Positions 17,914 through 28,994 are shown, counted from the first letter of the stretch. The stretch: DNA of 64,000 nucleotides from an uncultured Lactobacillus sp. (GCA_946487795.1 CAMLUN010000001.1:1-64000), one strand, 5' to 3'. Program-made: numbers and translations. The notes: generated from the sequence alone by a model not told the origin.

Positions 17914-19250
17914 TAGTCCATTCCTCCTTTAATATAGCCCGTTTCTGCTAGTTGTTTGCGTAATTGCAGAACGGCTGTATATGTTGCCAGAATATAGACA
18001 TGTTCAGTTGGCATTTCCTTGATTTTATCAATTACCTGGGTAAGGTCTGGTTCATGCCACATATCTTTTACGCCAGCCATTGTTAATCTAGTGGTAATAT
18101 CTTTATAGCGTTCTCCTCCCGTCATGTATTGTGGGATTTGATGTTGGGTAAGTTTTTCAAAGTCGCCGTCCCAGATCCAGCTAGTATCAATTCCATCAGC
18201 ATAGTTAGCATTTAGTAAGAAGGCAAAGCTAAAGGGCTTGTCATCTGTCTCAATCATATCTAAAACCTGATTAAGACCAACTGGATTTTTAACTAAGATC
18301 AAAGTAACTTGTTTTCCATCGATATTAATGACTTCTTGGCGGCCAAAAACTCGTTCGTCTAATTCAAAAGCATCTTTAATTTGTGCTTGGCTCACTCCGA
18401 GAAAACGACCAAGAGAGTAAGCGGCAAGAGCATTATAGATGTTATATAAACCACCGATTCCGATGGTGTATTTTTGCCCATCAATTTCAAAAGTTGAATG
18501 CGTGGGGGTAAGCTTATCAATTTTGGTAACAGCATACGTTAATTCTGGTCGATGGAAACCACAATTTGGACAGAAGTAGTTACCTAGCCCGGCATAAGTT
18601 CGCATTCGATACTTTAGAATGTGTTGACATTTAGGACAAAGGAGACCATCAGTGTTAGCTGGGGCGTTGAAAGGCTCTTTTTCTTCGTGGTTAAAGCCAT
18701 AATAGATGATTGGGTTAGGCAAGTCTTTGCTGTTAAAGAGCTGTTCATCCCCGTTAGCGATGATGGTTGCTTTTGGTGCTAATTTAACCCCCTTTAAGAT
18801 CTTGTAATAAGTGGTGTAGATTTCACCGTAACGATCCATTTGATCACGGAAAATGTTGGTGAAGACAAAGGCAATTGGGGTGATGTATTTACATACTTTA
18901 ACTACATTTGCTTCATCGACTTCGAGGACGGCCAGCCCTTTTTTCTTTGGACAGGGAGCCGTAATAAAGGTAGTTACGATTCCTTGCTCCATGTTGGAAC
19001 CAGTCGGATTAGTAAGAACTTGGTCATACTTTTCCCGTAAAACTCGTACGCTTAATGCGGTGGTTAATGTTTTTCCATTTGTCCCTGTTACAATAACAAG
19101 GTCGTACTTTTTGCTAAAGGCTTGGAGAATATTTGGATCAAGCTTTAAGGTTAATTTTCCTGGAAGGGAACTTCCTCCGTTCATAAAAGTATGGAGGAAC
19201 CAATAGCTTGACCGCCCGGCAAATTCGGCAAATGAACTTCGAACTGTCAT
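17913..19250 (-). CDS. murT: lipid II isoglutaminyl synthase, Mur-ligase subunit
   Basis: A 445 aa protein with the Mur ligase central domain P-loop GTNGKT (56-61), a four-Cys zinc ribbon (Cys205, 208, 227, 230) diagnostic of MurT, and a C-terminal DUF1727 domain. It activates the D-Glu carboxylate of lipid II with ATP and uses ammonia from GatD. It heads a minus-strand unit murT-gatD-small membrane protein, divergent from tdk across a 229-bp gap. Confidence 0.93.
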   Translation of the reverse strand: MTVRSSFAEFAGRSSYWFLHTFMNGGSSLPGKLTLKLDPNILQAFSKKYDLVIVTGTNGKTLTTALSVRVLREKYDQVLTNPTGSNMEQGIVTTFITAPCPKKKGLAVLEVDEANVVKVCKYITPIAFVFTNIFRDQMDRYGEIYTTYYKILKGVKLAPKATIIANGDEQLFNSKDLPNPIIYYGFNHEEKEPFNAPANTDGLLCPKCQHILKYRMRTYAGLGNYFCPNCGFHRPELTYAVTKIDKLTPTHSTFEIDGQKYTIGIGGLYNIYNALAAYSLGRFLGVSQAQIKDAFELDERVFGRQEVINIDGKQVTLILVKNPVGLNQVLDMIETDDKPFSFAFLLNANYADGIDTSWIWDGDFEKLTQHQIPQYMTGGERYKDITTRLTMAGVKDMWHEPDLTQVIDKIKEMPTEHVYILATYTAVLQLRKQLAETGYIKGGMD

Positions 19251-19479
19251 GAATATATGTATTCCTTTCGTGTCAATTGTAAGTGATACAATAGTGATGA
19301 TTAAAATTACCGTTTAATTCTAAACTTTACGATAACAAAAAGAAAGTTATTAAACTGAAATTATTATAAGATTAAAGTTATTCAATGTAAAAAACTCTTT
19401 CCTAATGTGGAAGTATTTAAATGACACAAATTTTTGGATATAATGAAGAGTACTATGCAAACAAAAAGGAGCAATTGTA

Positions 19480-20055
19480 GTGGCACAACTATTCTTTAAA
19501 TATGGCGCGATGAATTCTGGTAAGTCAATCGATATTTTGAAGGTTGCTCATAACTATGAAGAACAAGGGAAACCGGTTGTTTTAATGACGAGTGGTGTTG
19601 ACGATCGTTCTGGTCGAGGTATCATTGCTAGTCGGATTGGCCTAGAGCGTAAAGTAAAACCAATTATGGATGATACCAATATTTACGATTATGTTAATAA
19701 GATGGACCGTAAGATATATTGTGTATTGATCGACGAAGCACAGTTTTTAAAGAAAGAGCATGTCTTACAATTAATCAAAATTGTTGATGAGCTAAATATT
19801 CCGGTAATGGCTTTTGGACTAAAGAATGACTTTCGGAATGAATTATTTGAAGGTTCAAAATATTTACTGATTTATGCTGACAAAATTGAAGAGATGAAAA
19901 CAATTTGTTGGTTCTGCCCTCATAAAGCTACAATGAATTTACGGATTCATAATGGCAAGCCAGTATATGAGGGAGAACAAGTCCAGATAGGGGGAAATGA
20001 ATCATATTACCCAGTATGCCGGAAGCACTATTTTCATCCCCAATTAAAACAATAG
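19480..20055 (+). CDS. tdk: thymidine kinase
   Basis: A 191 aa type II thymidine kinase of the salvage pathway. The P-loop GAMNSGKS (9-16), the DEAQF motif and the zinc-binding cysteines (CWFCP and PVCRKH) are present. The start is GTG 19480 after AAAAGGAG. TATAAT at 19439-19444 is the likely -10. It leads the conserved lactobacillus run tdk-prfA-prmC-sua5-glyA-upp. The 229-bp gap before it holds only divergent promoter sequence. Confidence 0.95.
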   Translation: MAQLFFKYGAMNSGKSIDILKVAHNYEEQGKPVVLMTSGVDDRSGRGIIASRIGLERKVKPIMDDTNIYDYVNKMDRKIYCVLIDEAQFLKKEHVLQLIKIVDELNIPVMAFGLKNDFRNELFEGSKYLLIYADKIEEMKTICWFCPHKATMNLRIHNGKPVYEGEQVQIGGNESYYPVCRKHYFHPQLKQ

Positions 20056-20070
20056 GAGGAATAATCAAGA

Positions 20071-21159
20071 ATGGAAATGGAAGAAATTTTCGATAAGCTT
20101 CAAGCAGTTGCTGATCGTTACGATGAACTAAATGAATTGATCAGTGATCCAGAAGTAATTGCCGACTCGCAACGTTTTATGAAGCTTTCAAAAGAAGAAG
20201 GAAGCTTACGTGAAACAGTTGAAAAATATAATCAATATAAAAAAGTCACCCAAACGATTAGTGATGATGAAGAACTATTGCGTGAAACAAATGATGATGA
20301 CTTAACGGCCTTAACCAAGGAAGAGTTAGCGGAAGCGCGCGAAGAACAAGCACAATTAGAAAAAGAGCTTGAAGTTCTACTAATTCCTAAAGACCCTAAT
20401 GATGATAAAAACATTATCATGGAAATCCGTGGAGCTGCCGGAGGGGATGAAGCAAGCCTCTTTGCTGCTGATCTATATAACATGTACCTTCGTTATGCTG
20501 AAAAGCAAGGCTGGAAAGTAGAAGTTGTGGATCGAAATGAAACTGAAGTCGGTGGCTTTAAGGAAATTGCCTTAATGATTACTGGGGATAAGGTTTATTC
20601 TAAGCTTAAGTTTGAAAACGGTGCGCATCGTGTTCAACGGGTTCCTGTTACTGAATCTGCTGGACGTGTTCATACGTCAACTGCGACGGTTGGGGTAATG
20701 CCAGAAGCTGAAGATGTGGATGTAGATATCGATCCTAAAGATATCCGGGTTGATGTTTACCGTTCAAGCGGTGCCGGTGGTCAGCACGTTAACAAAACTT
20801 CATCAGCTGTTCGAATGACCCACTTGCCAACAGGGATTGTTGTTGCAATGCAAGATGAGCGTTCACAACAGCAGAACCGGGCTAAGGCAATGCGGATTTT
20901 GAAGTCACGGGTTTATGATTATTACCAACAACAAGAACAGAGCGCCTATGATCAAAAGCGGAAAGACGCGATCGGGACAGGTGATCGGTCAGAACGGATT
21001 CGTACTTACAACTACCCACAAAACCGAGTAACAGATCACCGTATTGGATTAACATTAAATAAGCTTGATAAGATTATGGCTGGTGACCTCGATGAAATTA
21101 TTGAAGCATTGATTGTTGCCGACCAAACGCAAAAGTTGGAGCAATTACGGAATGAGTAG
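20071..21159 (+). CDS. prfA: peptide chain release factor 1
   Basis: A 362 aa RF1 that reads UAA and UAG. The anticodon-mimic tripeptide is PVT (192-194, in [10 protein letters not shown]) and the catalytic GGQ is at 236-238. The length is standard. ATG 20071 (or 20077) follows AGGAGGA. Its end overlaps the start of prmC, whose product methylates this GGQ glutamine. Confidence 0.96.
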   Translation: MEMEEIFDKLQAVADRYDELNELISDPEVIADSQRFMKLSKEEGSLRETVEKYNQYKKVTQTISDDEELLRETNDDDLTALTKEELAEAREEQAQLEKELEVLLIPKDPNDDKNIIMEIRGAAGGDEASLFAADLYNMYLRYAEKQGWKVEVVDRNETEVGGFKEIALMITGDKVYSKLKFENGAHRVQRVPVTESAGRVHTSTATVGVMPEAEDVDVDIDPKDIRVDVYRSSGAGGQHVNKTSSAVRMTHLPTGIVVAMQDERSQQQNRAKAMRILKSRVYDYYQQQEQSAYDQKRKDAIGTGDRSERIRTYNYPQNRVTDHRIGLTLNKLDKIMAGDLDEIIEALIVADQTQKLEQLRNE

Positions 21160-22018
21160 TTTCGTACCGACCAACTACTTTATGGCTCAGCGATGGGCAA
21201 AAGAACAATTACAAGGAACAGATATTGACCCAAGTGCCCCTCAGTTTTTACTTCAGCAATCACATGGTTGGGATGCGACTCACTTACTTTTGCATAATCG
21301 TGATGAGATGCCAGCTGACGAAGTAGACTGGTGGAAGGATGCCATAACAAGATTGCTTAATCATGAGCCTGCTCAATATATTGTTGGGCAGGCCCCATTT
21401 TATGGACGAACTTTTAAAGTTAATAAAAATGTTTTGATTCCAGAAGCTGAGACAGCAGAGTTAATCGATTGGGTGTTGCAAGAAATGCCATCTCGCCCAT
21501 TAAGAGTCCTTGATTTAGGAACGGGGAGTGGAGTGATAGGCATTACCCTTGCACTTGAACGGCCAAATTGGCATGTAAGTTTAAGTGATATTTCACCCGC
21601 TGCGCTTGCTATTGCTCAGGAAAATATGGCTAAGTTTAACTTGGAGTTGCCGTTAATTAAAAGCGATTTATTTGAAAATATTGATCAGCAATATGATTTA
21701 ATTGTGACTAATCCGCCTTATATTGACCCGGACGATACTGGTGAAATTGATCAAGCGGTCCTTGAAAACGAACCAGCCCTAGCCCTATTTGCTAGTGAAC
21801 ATGGGTTAGGATTCTATCATCGCTTATTTAAGCAAGCAGGGCAATACCTAACTACAACTGGTCAAATATTTGGCGAAACTGGTTATGATCAAGAGGAGTC
21901 AATTCAAGAATTACTACATCAAACCGATGAACACGCACAGATATGCCCACGACATGATGTGGCAGGAAAAATGAGGATGATACACGCATGGGATTTTTCA
22001 AACGTAGGAGGAAGATAG
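21152..22018 (+). CDS. prmC: release factor glutamine methyltransferase
   Basis: A 288 aa HemK-type SAM methyltransferase that methylates the GGQ glutamine of release factors. The SAM loop [10 protein letters not shown] and the catalytic NPPY (187-190) are present. I use ATG 21152, which overlaps the prfA stop by 8 nt; the frame is open 13 codons further upstream, but that extension lies within prfA. Confidence 0.94.
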   Translation: MSSFVPTNYFMAQRWAKEQLQGTDIDPSAPQFLLQQSHGWDATHLLLHNRDEMPADEVDWWKDAITRLLNHEPAQYIVGQAPFYGRTFKVNKNVLIPEAETAELIDWVLQEMPSRPLRVLDLGTGSGVIGITLALERPNWHVSLSDISPAALAIAQENMAKFNLELPLIKSDLFENIDQQYDLIVTNPPYIDPDDTGEIDQAVLENEPALALFASEHGLGFYHRLFKQAGQYLTTTGQIFGETGYDQEESIQELLHQTDEHAQICPRHDVAGKMRMIHAWDFSNVGGR

Positions 22019-22023
22019 TAAGA

Positions 22024-23052
22024 ATGGATACGAAGATTTTTCGACATGGTGAGATTGCCCAAGCAGCAGCTGCGATTAAGCGCGGTGAATTAGTGGCTTT
22101 TCCAACCGAAACTGTTTATGGATTAGGGGCTGATGCGACCAATGAAAAAGCCGTTAAGAATGTTTATTTAGCAAAAGGGCGGCCAAGTGATAATCCATTG
22201 ATTGTTCATGTTAACTCCATAGCAATGGTTAAAAAGTATGCTGCCGAGATTCCTGATAATGCCCGAAAGTTGATGGATGCATTTTGGCCTGGTTCTTTAA
22301 CTATTATCTTGAAGATTAAGAAGGGTGCACTTTCAAAAACCGTCACAGGTGGTTTGAAAACTGTCGCCTTTCGTTACCCCGACTGTCAACCAACCCTTGA
22401 CTTAATTGAAGAAGCTGGTGTTCCGATGGTGGGACCATCTGCTAATACTTCTGGGAAACCGAGCCCGACTACTGCCCAACACGTTTATCATGACTTGCAT
22501 GGTAAGATCTCTGGAATTGTGGATAATGGTCCGACACGGGTAGGAGTTGAATCCACTGTCCTTGATATGTCAACAGACCACCCTGTAATTTTACGTCCTG
22601 GTGCTGTTACGAAGAAGGACATTGAAAAAGTGATTGGTTCCATTGACCTTAATCATCATAAAGTAGGCAAAAATGAAACTCCTAAAGCACCCGGAATGAA
22701 ATACAAGCACTATGCACCTAAGGCCCAAGTATATATTGTTGATGAAGATACTGATTGGGATAAAGTTGTTGAATGGATACGACAACAGCCATTTGACGTT
22801 GGGATGATGGCTGAAGAAAAGGTTCTCCAACAAGAAGTATTGCCGATGAATGCTATTCAATTTTCATTAGGAAAAAATGTTCAAGATGCTAGTGCTCGTC
22901 TATTTGATGGCTTACGGCAATTTGATGACCAACCTAATGTTAAAGCGATTGTCACTCAAGCATTTCCAGCTCATGATTTAGGGGGCGCATACATGAATCG
23001 GTTAAATAAGTCGGCTGGTGGTATGCACTTTGATAGGAATGCGGTAAAATAA
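22024..23052 (+). CDS. sua5: threonylcarbamoyl-AMP synthase
   Basis: A 342 aa protein with an N-terminal YrdC domain (about 10-200, KRGELVAFPTETVYGLGADA) and a C-terminal Sua5 domain (about 225-340). It makes threonylcarbamoyl-AMP for the t6A37 modification of ANN-decoding tRNAs. ATG 22024 is preferred because AGGAGGAAG lies 10 nt upstream; the frame extends further upstream into prmC. Confidence 0.93.
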   Translation: MDTKIFRHGEIAQAAAAIKRGELVAFPTETVYGLGADATNEKAVKNVYLAKGRPSDNPLIVHVNSIAMVKKYAAEIPDNARKLMDAFWPGSLTIILKIKKGALSKTVTGGLKTVAFRYPDCQPTLDLIEEAGVPMVGPSANTSGKPSPTTAQHVYHDLHGKISGIVDNGPTRVGVESTVLDMSTDHPVILRPGAVTKKDIEKVIGSIDLNHHKVGKNETPKAPGMKYKHYAPKAQVYIVDEDTDWDKVVEWIRQQPFDVGMMAEEKVLQQEVLPMNAIQFSLGKNVQDASARLFDGLRQFDDQPNVKAIVTQAFPAHDLGGAYMNRLNKSAGGMHFDRNAVK

Positions 23053-23108
23053 TAAGGGAACGTAGTGGAAGAGGTACCACTCCCTAATTAAAATCTCAAT
23101 AAAATAAT

Positions 23109-23143
23109 AAAGAGACTGAGTAGGATTCCCAGCCTCTTTATTT
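23109..23143 (+). terminator. terminator before glyA
   Basis: AAAGAG-CTG pairs with CAG-CTCTTT, followed by TATTT. A second hairpin without a T run (AGGGA...GTGG / CCAC...TCCCT, about 23055-23085) precedes it. glyA therefore probably depends on partial read-through or a promoter nearby. Confidence 0.6.
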
Positions 23144-23165
23144 ATAACCAGAGGAGATGTTGTAA

Positions 23166-24401
23166 ATGAACTATGGTAAAAAATCACCCCAATTATGGGC
23201 AGCCATTGAAAATGAAGAACAACGCCAGCAAGATACGATTGAGCTCATTGCCTCCGAGAATATTGTTTCAGATGCTGTTCGTGAAGCTCAAGGGTCAGTT
23301 CTAACAAATAAGTATGCTGAAGGATATCCTAATAAGCGGTATTACGGTGGTTGTGAGTTTATAGATCAAGTTGAACAATTAGCAATTGATTATGCTAAAA
23401 AGTTATTCAATGCAGCATATGTTAATGTTCAACCTCATTCCGGATCACAAGCTAATATGGCAGTTTATCAAGCACTTCTCAAGCCCGGAGATGTGATTTT
23501 AGGGATGGGGATGGATGCTGGTGGGCACCTAACTCACGGAGCAACGGTCAATTTTAGCGGAAAACTATATAAGACGTATGGCTATGGCCTAAATCCAGAT
23601 ACTGAAGAGCTTGATTATGATGAAATTATGGCTTTAGCTAAAAAAGTAAAGCCACAATTAATCATTGCGGGTGCTTCTGCCTATAGTCGAATTATTGATT
23701 GGCAGGAATTTCGGAAGATTGCTGATGAAGTTGGGGCTTACTTGATGGTTGATATGGCCCATATTGCCGGATTAGTAGCAACTGGTGTCCATCCAAGTCC
23801 ACTTCCAATTGCTGATGTCGTTACTACTACTACTCATAAAACTCTTCGGGGACCACGAGGAGGAATGATCCTCTCTAAATCGACTAAATTAGGACGGAAA
23901 ATTAATTCAGCAGTTTTCCCTGGGATCCAAGGCGGACCACTGGAACATGTAATTGCGGGGAAAGCTCAAGCATTTTATGAAGATTTGCAACCAGAATATA
24001 CGGAATATATCCAACAAGTTGTAAAAAATGCTCAAGCAATGGAAAAAGTATTTAATACTAGTAAACAAATTAGGATGGTTTCAGGAAAAACTGAAAATCA
24101 TCTTCTCGTTCTGGATCTTACTAAGACTGGTTTAACAGGAAAAGATGCGCAAAATCTCCTTGACCGTGTCCACATTACAACCAATAAGGAGGCAATTCCG
24201 AATGACCCACGAAGTCCATTTATTACAAGTGGTTTGCGGATTGGGACTCCTGCTATTACTAGCCGCGGATTTAAGGAAGAGGATGCGCAAAAAGTTGCGG
24301 AATTAATCAGTACAGCTTTAACTAATCCCACCGATGAAGAGTGTCTACAAGAGGTCGCAAAAGGGGTACACGAACTAACCACAAATTATCCGCTTAACTA
24401 A
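23166..24401 (+). CDS. glyA: serine hydroxymethyltransferase
   Basis: A 411 aa PLP enzyme that interconverts serine and glycine while loading tetrahydrofolate with a one-carbon unit. The PLP lysine is Lys225 in [14 protein letters not shown]. Other blocks such as [10 protein letters not shown] and KRYYGGCE are intact. ATG 23166 follows AGAGGAG. It sits in the conserved order sua5-glyA-upp. Confidence 0.96.
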   Translation: MNYGKKSPQLWAAIENEEQRQQDTIELIASENIVSDAVREAQGSVLTNKYAEGYPNKRYYGGCEFIDQVEQLAIDYAKKLFNAAYVNVQPHSGSQANMAVYQALLKPGDVILGMGMDAGGHLTHGATVNFSGKLYKTYGYGLNPDTEELDYDEIMALAKKVKPQLIIAGASAYSRIIDWQEFRKIADEVGAYLMVDMAHIAGLVATGVHPSPLPIADVVTTTTHKTLRGPRGGMILSKSTKLGRKINSAVFPGIQGGPLEHVIAGKAQAFYEDLQPEYTEYIQQVVKNAQAMEKVFNTSKQIRMVSGKTENHLLVLDLTKTGLTGKDAQNLLDRVHITTNKEAIPNDPRSPFITSGLRIGTPAITSRGFKEEDAQKVAELISTALTNPTDEECLQEVAKGVHELTTNYPLN

Positions 24402-24433
24402 AAAATTAGAACATAAAAAGTTGTTAAGATCCT

Positions 24434-24462
24434 TTGTCATGACTTGATTTTTTTGGTAGAAT
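24434..24462 (+). promoter_or_regulatory. upp promoter
   Basis: TTGTCA (24434-24439) and TAGAAT (24457-24462) have a 17-bp spacer, 32 bp before the chosen upp start. Confidence 0.6.
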
Positions 24463-24493
24463 AGTGAAGAAATTCAAAGGAGTGTATATAGGC

Positions 24494-25129
24494 ATGGGTA
24501 AATTTGAAGTGTTAGATCATCCATTGATTCAGCACAAGCTAACAATGATTCGGGATAAAAATGTTGGGACAAAGTTTTTCCGGGAAACTGTCAAAGAAAT
24601 TTCAACTTTAATGGCTTATGAAGTTGCACGCGACATGCCATTAAAGGATGTTGAAATTGAAACGCCAATTGCTAAAACGACCCAGAAAGAATTGGCTGGT
24701 AAAAAGGTGGCGATTATTCCAATTCTTCGGGCCGGAATCGGAATGGTTGATGGGATGACGGACCTTATCCCCGCAGCTAAAATTGGTTTTATCGGAATGT
24801 ACCGGGATGAAGAAACCTTAAAGCCACATGAATACTTTGTTAAGTTACCTAATGATATTACAGAACGGCAATTATTCATCGTTGACCCAATGCTGGCAAC
24901 TGGTGGTTCAGCAATGATGGCAATCGAAGCCTTAAAGAAGCGCGGTTGCTCAGAAAAGAACATGAAATTTGCTTGCTTAGTTGCAGCCCCTGAAGGAGTT
25001 AAGGCTGTGCGCGACGCTTATCCAGATGTTGATATTTATACAGCAGGACTTGATGATCATCTTAATGAAGATGGATATATTGTTCCTGGGTTAGGCGATG
25101 CTGGTGACCGTCTTTTTGGTACTAAGTAG
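24494..25129 (+). CDS. upp: uracil phosphoribosyltransferase
   Basis: A 211 aa enzyme forming UMP from uracil and PRPP. The PRPP loop [10 protein letters not shown] lies near residues 131-140 and the C-terminal GLGDAGDR closes the uracil site. ATG 24494 ([10 protein letters not shown]) is preferred over upstream in-frame codons because it follows AAAGGAG and matches the family's start. It complements the uracil permease 4 kb downstream. Confidence 0.95.
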   Translation: MGKFEVLDHPLIQHKLTMIRDKNVGTKFFRETVKEISTLMAYEVARDMPLKDVEIETPIAKTTQKELAGKKVAIIPILRAGIGMVDGMTDLIPAAKIGFIGMYRDEETLKPHEYFVKLPNDITERQLFIVDPMLATGGSAMMAIEALKKRGCSEKNMKFACLVAAPEGVKAVRDAYPDVDIYTAGLDDHLNEDGYIVPGLGDAGDRLFGTK

Positions 25130-25141
25130 ATAATTAAGAAT

Positions 25142-25198
25142 TAAAAGCATGATCTGTAGAAAACTTTTAGCTTTCGCAAATTTTGCTTTTATTTTTTT
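25142..25198 (+). terminator. probable terminator after upp
   Basis: TAAAAGCA (25142-25149) can pair with TGCTTTTA (25184-25191), followed by seven T. The loop is long but can fold internally, so this is moderate support. Confidence 0.5.
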
Positions 25199-25200
25199 GT

Positions 25201-25228
25201 TTGTGTTGAAAAGGCTTTCGCTTATAAT
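25201..25228 (+). promoter_or_regulatory. ptsI promoter with cre-like palindrome
   Basis: TATAAT (25223-25228) is a perfect -10; TTGTGT (25201-25206) at 16 bp is the best -35. Between them TGAAAAGGCTTTCG (25207-25220) resembles a cre site with two departures from consensus. Catabolite control is possible but weakly supported. Confidence 0.4.
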
Positions 25229-25259
25229 AGGTACTATACCAGAAAAGGGGAATTGATTA

Positions 25260-26987
25260 ATGGAGACCCAAATTAATGGAATTGCAGCCAGTGATGGAGT
25301 GGGAATTGCACCTGCTTACTTATTGACGAAGCCTAATCTTAGTTTTGAAAAATATCATATTAGTGACCCCGATAGTGAAAAAGCGAGATTACACTATGCT
25401 TTTGAGAAGATCATTCAGAAACTAAAGGAAACCAAAAAGAAGCTTGTTAATAAACTTAATGCAGAAAATTTGGCAATTTTTGATACCCACATTGCAATCT
25501 TAAATGATCCTGAAATGATTAAACAAGTTGAAAACCGGATCACCAATCAACGCTTAAATGCAGAATCGGCTTTTGCAGAAGTAATTACTAAGATGATCAA
25601 AACCCTTCAGGCGATGACTGGAAATGAATATATGCAAGAGCGGGCATCTGATTTTCAAAATATTCAAGACCAGGTTTTAGCAGAGTTAGAAGGGAAGAAG
25701 CTCCCTAATTTACGTGAATTAGATCACCCTGTCATTGTAGTCGCCCATTCGATTGGTCCGGCCGATACTTCACAGATGGATGGCCGCTTTGTTAAGGGAA
25801 TTATTACTGATTTGGGTGGGCGGACTAGTCACGCAGCGATTATGGCTCGTTCTTTACAGATTCCAGCAATTGTTGGGTGTAACGACATAACCAAAAAGGT
25901 GCAGAATGGCCAACGAGTAATTGTTGACGGCTTTGAAGGCAGTGTAATTGTTGAACCATCAACAAATGATGTTAAACAATACCAAAAAATTGCTGATAAG
26001 TTTATGAATGTCCGTCAGCAATGGAAAAAAATGATTAATCAGCCCTCAGTAACCGCCGATGGTCAACGGTACAAGATTTCAGCTAATATTGGTTCTTCAG
26101 TGGATATTTCGTCAGCAATAGAAAATGGTGCTGATGGTGTTGGCCTATTTCGAACTGAATTTCTTTATATGAAAAGTGACCACCTCCCAACCGAAGAAGA
26201 GCAGTTTAATGCTTATCGCCGAGCTGTTGAACAGTTAAATGGGAAACGGTTAGTGGTTCGGACCTTAGATATCGGTGGAGATAAACCACTTCAATTTATG
26301 CCCTTACCCAAAGAAATGAATCCATTCCTTGGGTACCGGGCTATTCGGATTGCTCTTGATCGACCAGAAATGTTTAGGACTCAGCTGCGGGCCTTACTCC
26401 AAGCATCCGAGTTTGGGAAGATTAATATTATGTTTCCAATGATTACCACGCTTGAAGAATTACGAGCAGCTAAGAAAATCTATTATGAGGAGCAGCAGAA
26501 ATTAGCTGTTGATCATCCAGGAATTGGCCGCGATATCCATCTTGGGATAATGATTGAAGTTCCATTAGCCGCGTTAAATGCTGATCGCTTAGCTGCAGAA
26601 GTTGATTTCTTTAGCATTGGAACTAATGACTTAATCCAATATTGTTTTGCGGCTGACCGTGGTAATGATTCAGTTTCGTACCTTTACCAGCCGCTAAATC
26701 CAACTTTTTTAAAATTAATTAAGCACATTATCGATGCTGGGCATGCTCATAATACAACGGTAGCGATGTGTGGAGAGATGGCAGGAGATCATTATGCGTT
26801 GCCACTATTAATCGGGATGGGATTGGATGTCTATTCGATGAGTGCTAGTTCTATTTTACGGACACGTTCAATGATGAAGCAATTAGACAGCAAAAAATGT
26901 CAGAAACTCTACCAACAGGCTGTTACAACTTGTGATTCAATGACCGGTGTGAAAAAGTTAGTTCAAGATTGGTTGGTAGCAAACTAA
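25260..26987 (+). CDS. ptsI: PTS enzyme I
   Basis: A 575 aa phosphoenolpyruvate-protein phosphotransferase, which passes phosphate from PEP to HPr. The phosphorylated His191 is in GGRTSHAAIMAR. The PEP-binding C-terminal barrel contains DIGGDKPLQ, FRTEFLYM and the IMCGEMAGD-like block. Length and motifs are intact. The usual upstream partner ptsH is not here, although ptsHI is normally one operon, so HPr must come from elsewhere. A strong terminator follows. Confidence 0.93.
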   Translation: METQINGIAASDGVGIAPAYLLTKPNLSFEKYHISDPDSEKARLHYAFEKIIQKLKETKKKLVNKLNAENLAIFDTHIAILNDPEMIKQVENRITNQRLNAESAFAEVITKMIKTLQAMTGNEYMQERASDFQNIQDQVLAELEGKKLPNLRELDHPVIVVAHSIGPADTSQMDGRFVKGIITDLGGRTSHAAIMARSLQIPAIVGCNDITKKVQNGQRVIVDGFEGSVIVEPSTNDVKQYQKIADKFMNVRQQWKKMINQPSVTADGQRYKISANIGSSVDISSAIENGADGVGLFRTEFLYMKSDHLPTEEEQFNAYRRAVEQLNGKRLVVRTLDIGGDKPLQFMPLPKEMNPFLGYRAIRIALDRPEMFRTQLRALLQASEFGKINIMFPMITTLEELRAAKKIYYEEQQKLAVDHPGIGRDIHLGIMIEVPLAALNADRLAAEVDFFSIGTNDLIQYCFAADRGNDSVSYLYQPLNPTFLKLIKHIIDAGHAHNTTVAMCGEMAGDHYALPLLIGMGLDVYSMSASSILRTRSMMKQLDSKKCQKLYQQAVTTCDSMTGVKKLVQDWLVAN

Positions 26988-27031
26988 AAAGGATTTAGGA
27001 AAAGTAAAGATTTTTCTTAAATCCTTTTTTT
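26987..27031 (+). terminator. terminator after ptsI
   Basis: AAAGGATTTAGGAAAA pairs with TTTTTCTTAAATCC, followed by seven T. Confidence 0.88.
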
Positions 27032-27088
27032 ATCTCTTGTTAAGAGTAAAATGGCAATAGTTTTGCTGTACTAGGGGGATGTAAAGTT

Positions 27089-28204
27089 GTGATTAAGCAA
27101 TACTGGACAAAGCAAAGAATCTGGTTGTTAATTTTTTTAATGGTTGTTGGAATTGGTGCTCTCTTATTTACCAGCCATAATGAACAGTTTTATCAACAAC
27201 CAATTGCTAAAGTAATCAGCAAAAAAACGCTGAGTAAACAAAGAGTAAAAGACCAGTTTGATAATGTTGACCATCAATATAATCAACAACTCCAAGTAAA
27301 ACTAATGAATGGCAAATATCGCGGGCAAAAATTAACAGTCCAAAATACATATAGCGATTCGCAACCGATGGATCAACGTTATCGGGTAGGAAATGAAGTA
27401 TTTTTAACCCAGCTTCGCAAACGAGGCGGAAAACTGACCGCCAATGTTAACGGTTATAAGCGAGACACAGTAATTGTCTTTTTACTTTGGCTTGTTGTCT
27501 TGATGCTGCTTCTCCTTATGGGGCGTTCAGGGATGTTTGCATTCTTAAGCGTAGTAATTAATGCTCTTTTGTTTATAATTGCAATTGAGATCGACTTAAA
27601 GCAAAATGGTCAGCATATCATGCTGCTTTTTAGCGTTCTTGCCATAATTTTTACGTTTATTAGCTTATTATTAGTTCTTGGTTTTAGTAAAAGGATGCTG
27701 GCGACTTTTGCGGCAACAGTTATTGGAACATTTGTTGCCTTGGGAGTAAGTATGCTTGTATTTATGTGGACGCATGAACGGGGGATTTACTATGAATCAA
27801 TGGAATATGTTACGCAAGTTCCTCGACCGCTTTTCTTAGCTGAAACATTGTTGGGGTCTTTAGGAGCGGTAATGGATGAATCAAGCGATATTATTGCCAC
27901 ACTTTTTGAGTTAAAGCAGTTAAATCCAGCTGTTACCCGCAAACAGTTATTTATCTCTGGCCGCAATGTTGGTAAATCAATTATGGGACCGTTAATAAAT
28001 GTTTTGTTTTTAATTTTTATGGTGGATACCTTTACTGGTAGTCTTTTGTATATCAAAAACGGTAACTCGTGGGGATATACCTATGCAATGAATATGAGCT
28101 TAGGGACTATTCAGAGCCTGATCAGTGGGATTGGAATTGTCCTTTCAGTTCCCCTTGTCAGTCTATTTGGGGCATTATTATTAGGGAAGAAGGTGCAAAG
28201 ATGA
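27089..28204 (+). CDS. YibE/F family membrane protein
   Basis: A 371 aa product with one N-terminal helix (about 9-26), an extracytoplasmic region (about 30-125) and then about seven membrane helices. The pattern SLGAVMDESSDIIATL and GRNVGKSIMGP is typical of the YibE/F family, whose role is not established; transport or metabolite export has been proposed. The start is GTG 27089 after AGGGGGATG. Its stop overlaps the next start by 4 nt (ATGA), so the two probably act together. Confidence 0.8.
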   Translation: MIKQYWTKQRIWLLIFLMVVGIGALLFTSHNEQFYQQPIAKVISKKTLSKQRVKDQFDNVDHQYNQQLQVKLMNGKYRGQKLTVQNTYSDSQPMDQRYRVGNEVFLTQLRKRGGKLTANVNGYKRDTVIVFLLWLVVLMLLLLMGRSGMFAFLSVVINALLFIIAIEIDLKQNGQHIMLLFSVLAIIFTFISLLLVLGFSKRMLATFAATVIGTFVALGVSMLVFMWTHERGIYYESMEYVTQVPRPLFLAETLLGSLGAVMDESSDIIATLFELKQLNPAVTRKQLFISGRNVGKSIMGPLINVLFLIFMVDTFTGSLLYIKNGNSWGYTYAMNMSLGTIQSLISGIGIVLSVPLVSLFGALLLGKKVQR

Positions 28205-28974
28205 CGACAATTACGGGTCTTGGCTTAGTATTGCTAATTTTGATGGTCCTTGTGGGAGGGAAACAGGGCTGGACAGCTTTTTTAAGCTTGCTTCTTAATT
28301 TTGGCTTTTTATATTTTGCAATTATTTTAGTCGCGTTTCATGTTCCCCCGTTATTTGTAACGGTAACTATTGGGATTACAATTTTGGCAATAACTATTTT
28401 CATGGGGGAAGATGATTTGCGGACAACCGTGACGGCATTTTATGCTTCACTCATCGTGCTATGCTTAATTTTAGTGCTGATCTTTATTGTCGAGCACTGG
28501 GCAATGGTGCAGGGCTTTGGAACAGAAGATAGTGATGAGTTAGAAGGGATGTCAATTTTAATTGGAATTAGTTATTTCAAAGTTTCTGTTACTACTACTA
28601 TTTTGAGTTCACTCGGAGCAATTGCAGAAGCGGCGATGGCGATCTCCTCTGGCCTTACCGAAATCCTTGAGAATCATCCTGAAAGAACTAATCGTCAATT
28701 AATTCATAGCGGGATGGCAATTGGGCAACAGATTATTGGAACAACATTTAATACGCTTTTCTTTGGCTTCTTTGGAGGATTCTTAGCACTATTTATTTGG
28801 TTCTTAGGTCTCCATTATTCCTTTGGTACAATTATGAATAACAAAATTTTTGTGGCAGAAATGATTGAAATTCTGATCTCTTTCATCGGGGTGCTGATCA
28901 CTGTTCCTATGACCGCTTGGGTGATGACAAAGCGTCGTAAATCTGTTGTTGACAATTACCCTAAAACAAAGTAA
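28201..28974 (+). CDS. YibE/F family membrane protein, second subunit
   Basis: A 257 aa protein with about seven hydrophobic segments, homologous to the C-terminal part of the preceding protein (SLGAIAEAAMAISSGL / GMAIGQQIIGTT against its SLGAVMDESSD / GRNVGKSIMG). It lacks the extracytoplasmic domain. ATG 28201 is chosen because it overlaps the upstream stop; the frame is open further upstream but inside the first gene. A paired transporter is likely. Substrate unknown. Confidence 0.78.
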   Translation: MTTITGLGLVLLILMVLVGGKQGWTAFLSLLLNFGFLYFAIILVAFHVPPLFVTVTIGITILAITIFMGEDDLRTTVTAFYASLIVLCLILVLIFIVEHWAMVQGFGTEDSDELEGMSILIGISYFKVSVTTTILSSLGAIAEAAMAISSGLTEILENHPERTNRQLIHSGMAIGQQIIGTTFNTLFFGFFGGFLALFIWFLGLHYSFGTIMNNKIFVAEMIEILISFIGVLITVPMTAWVMTKRRKSVVDNYPKTK

Positions 28975-28994
28975 CATACGAATAACTTATAAAT

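Noticed and set aside
28069..28200. Upstream extension of the second YibE/F protein
   Set aside because: The open frame before 28201 lies inside the preceding gene in another frame; the ATGA overlap is the normal coupled start.
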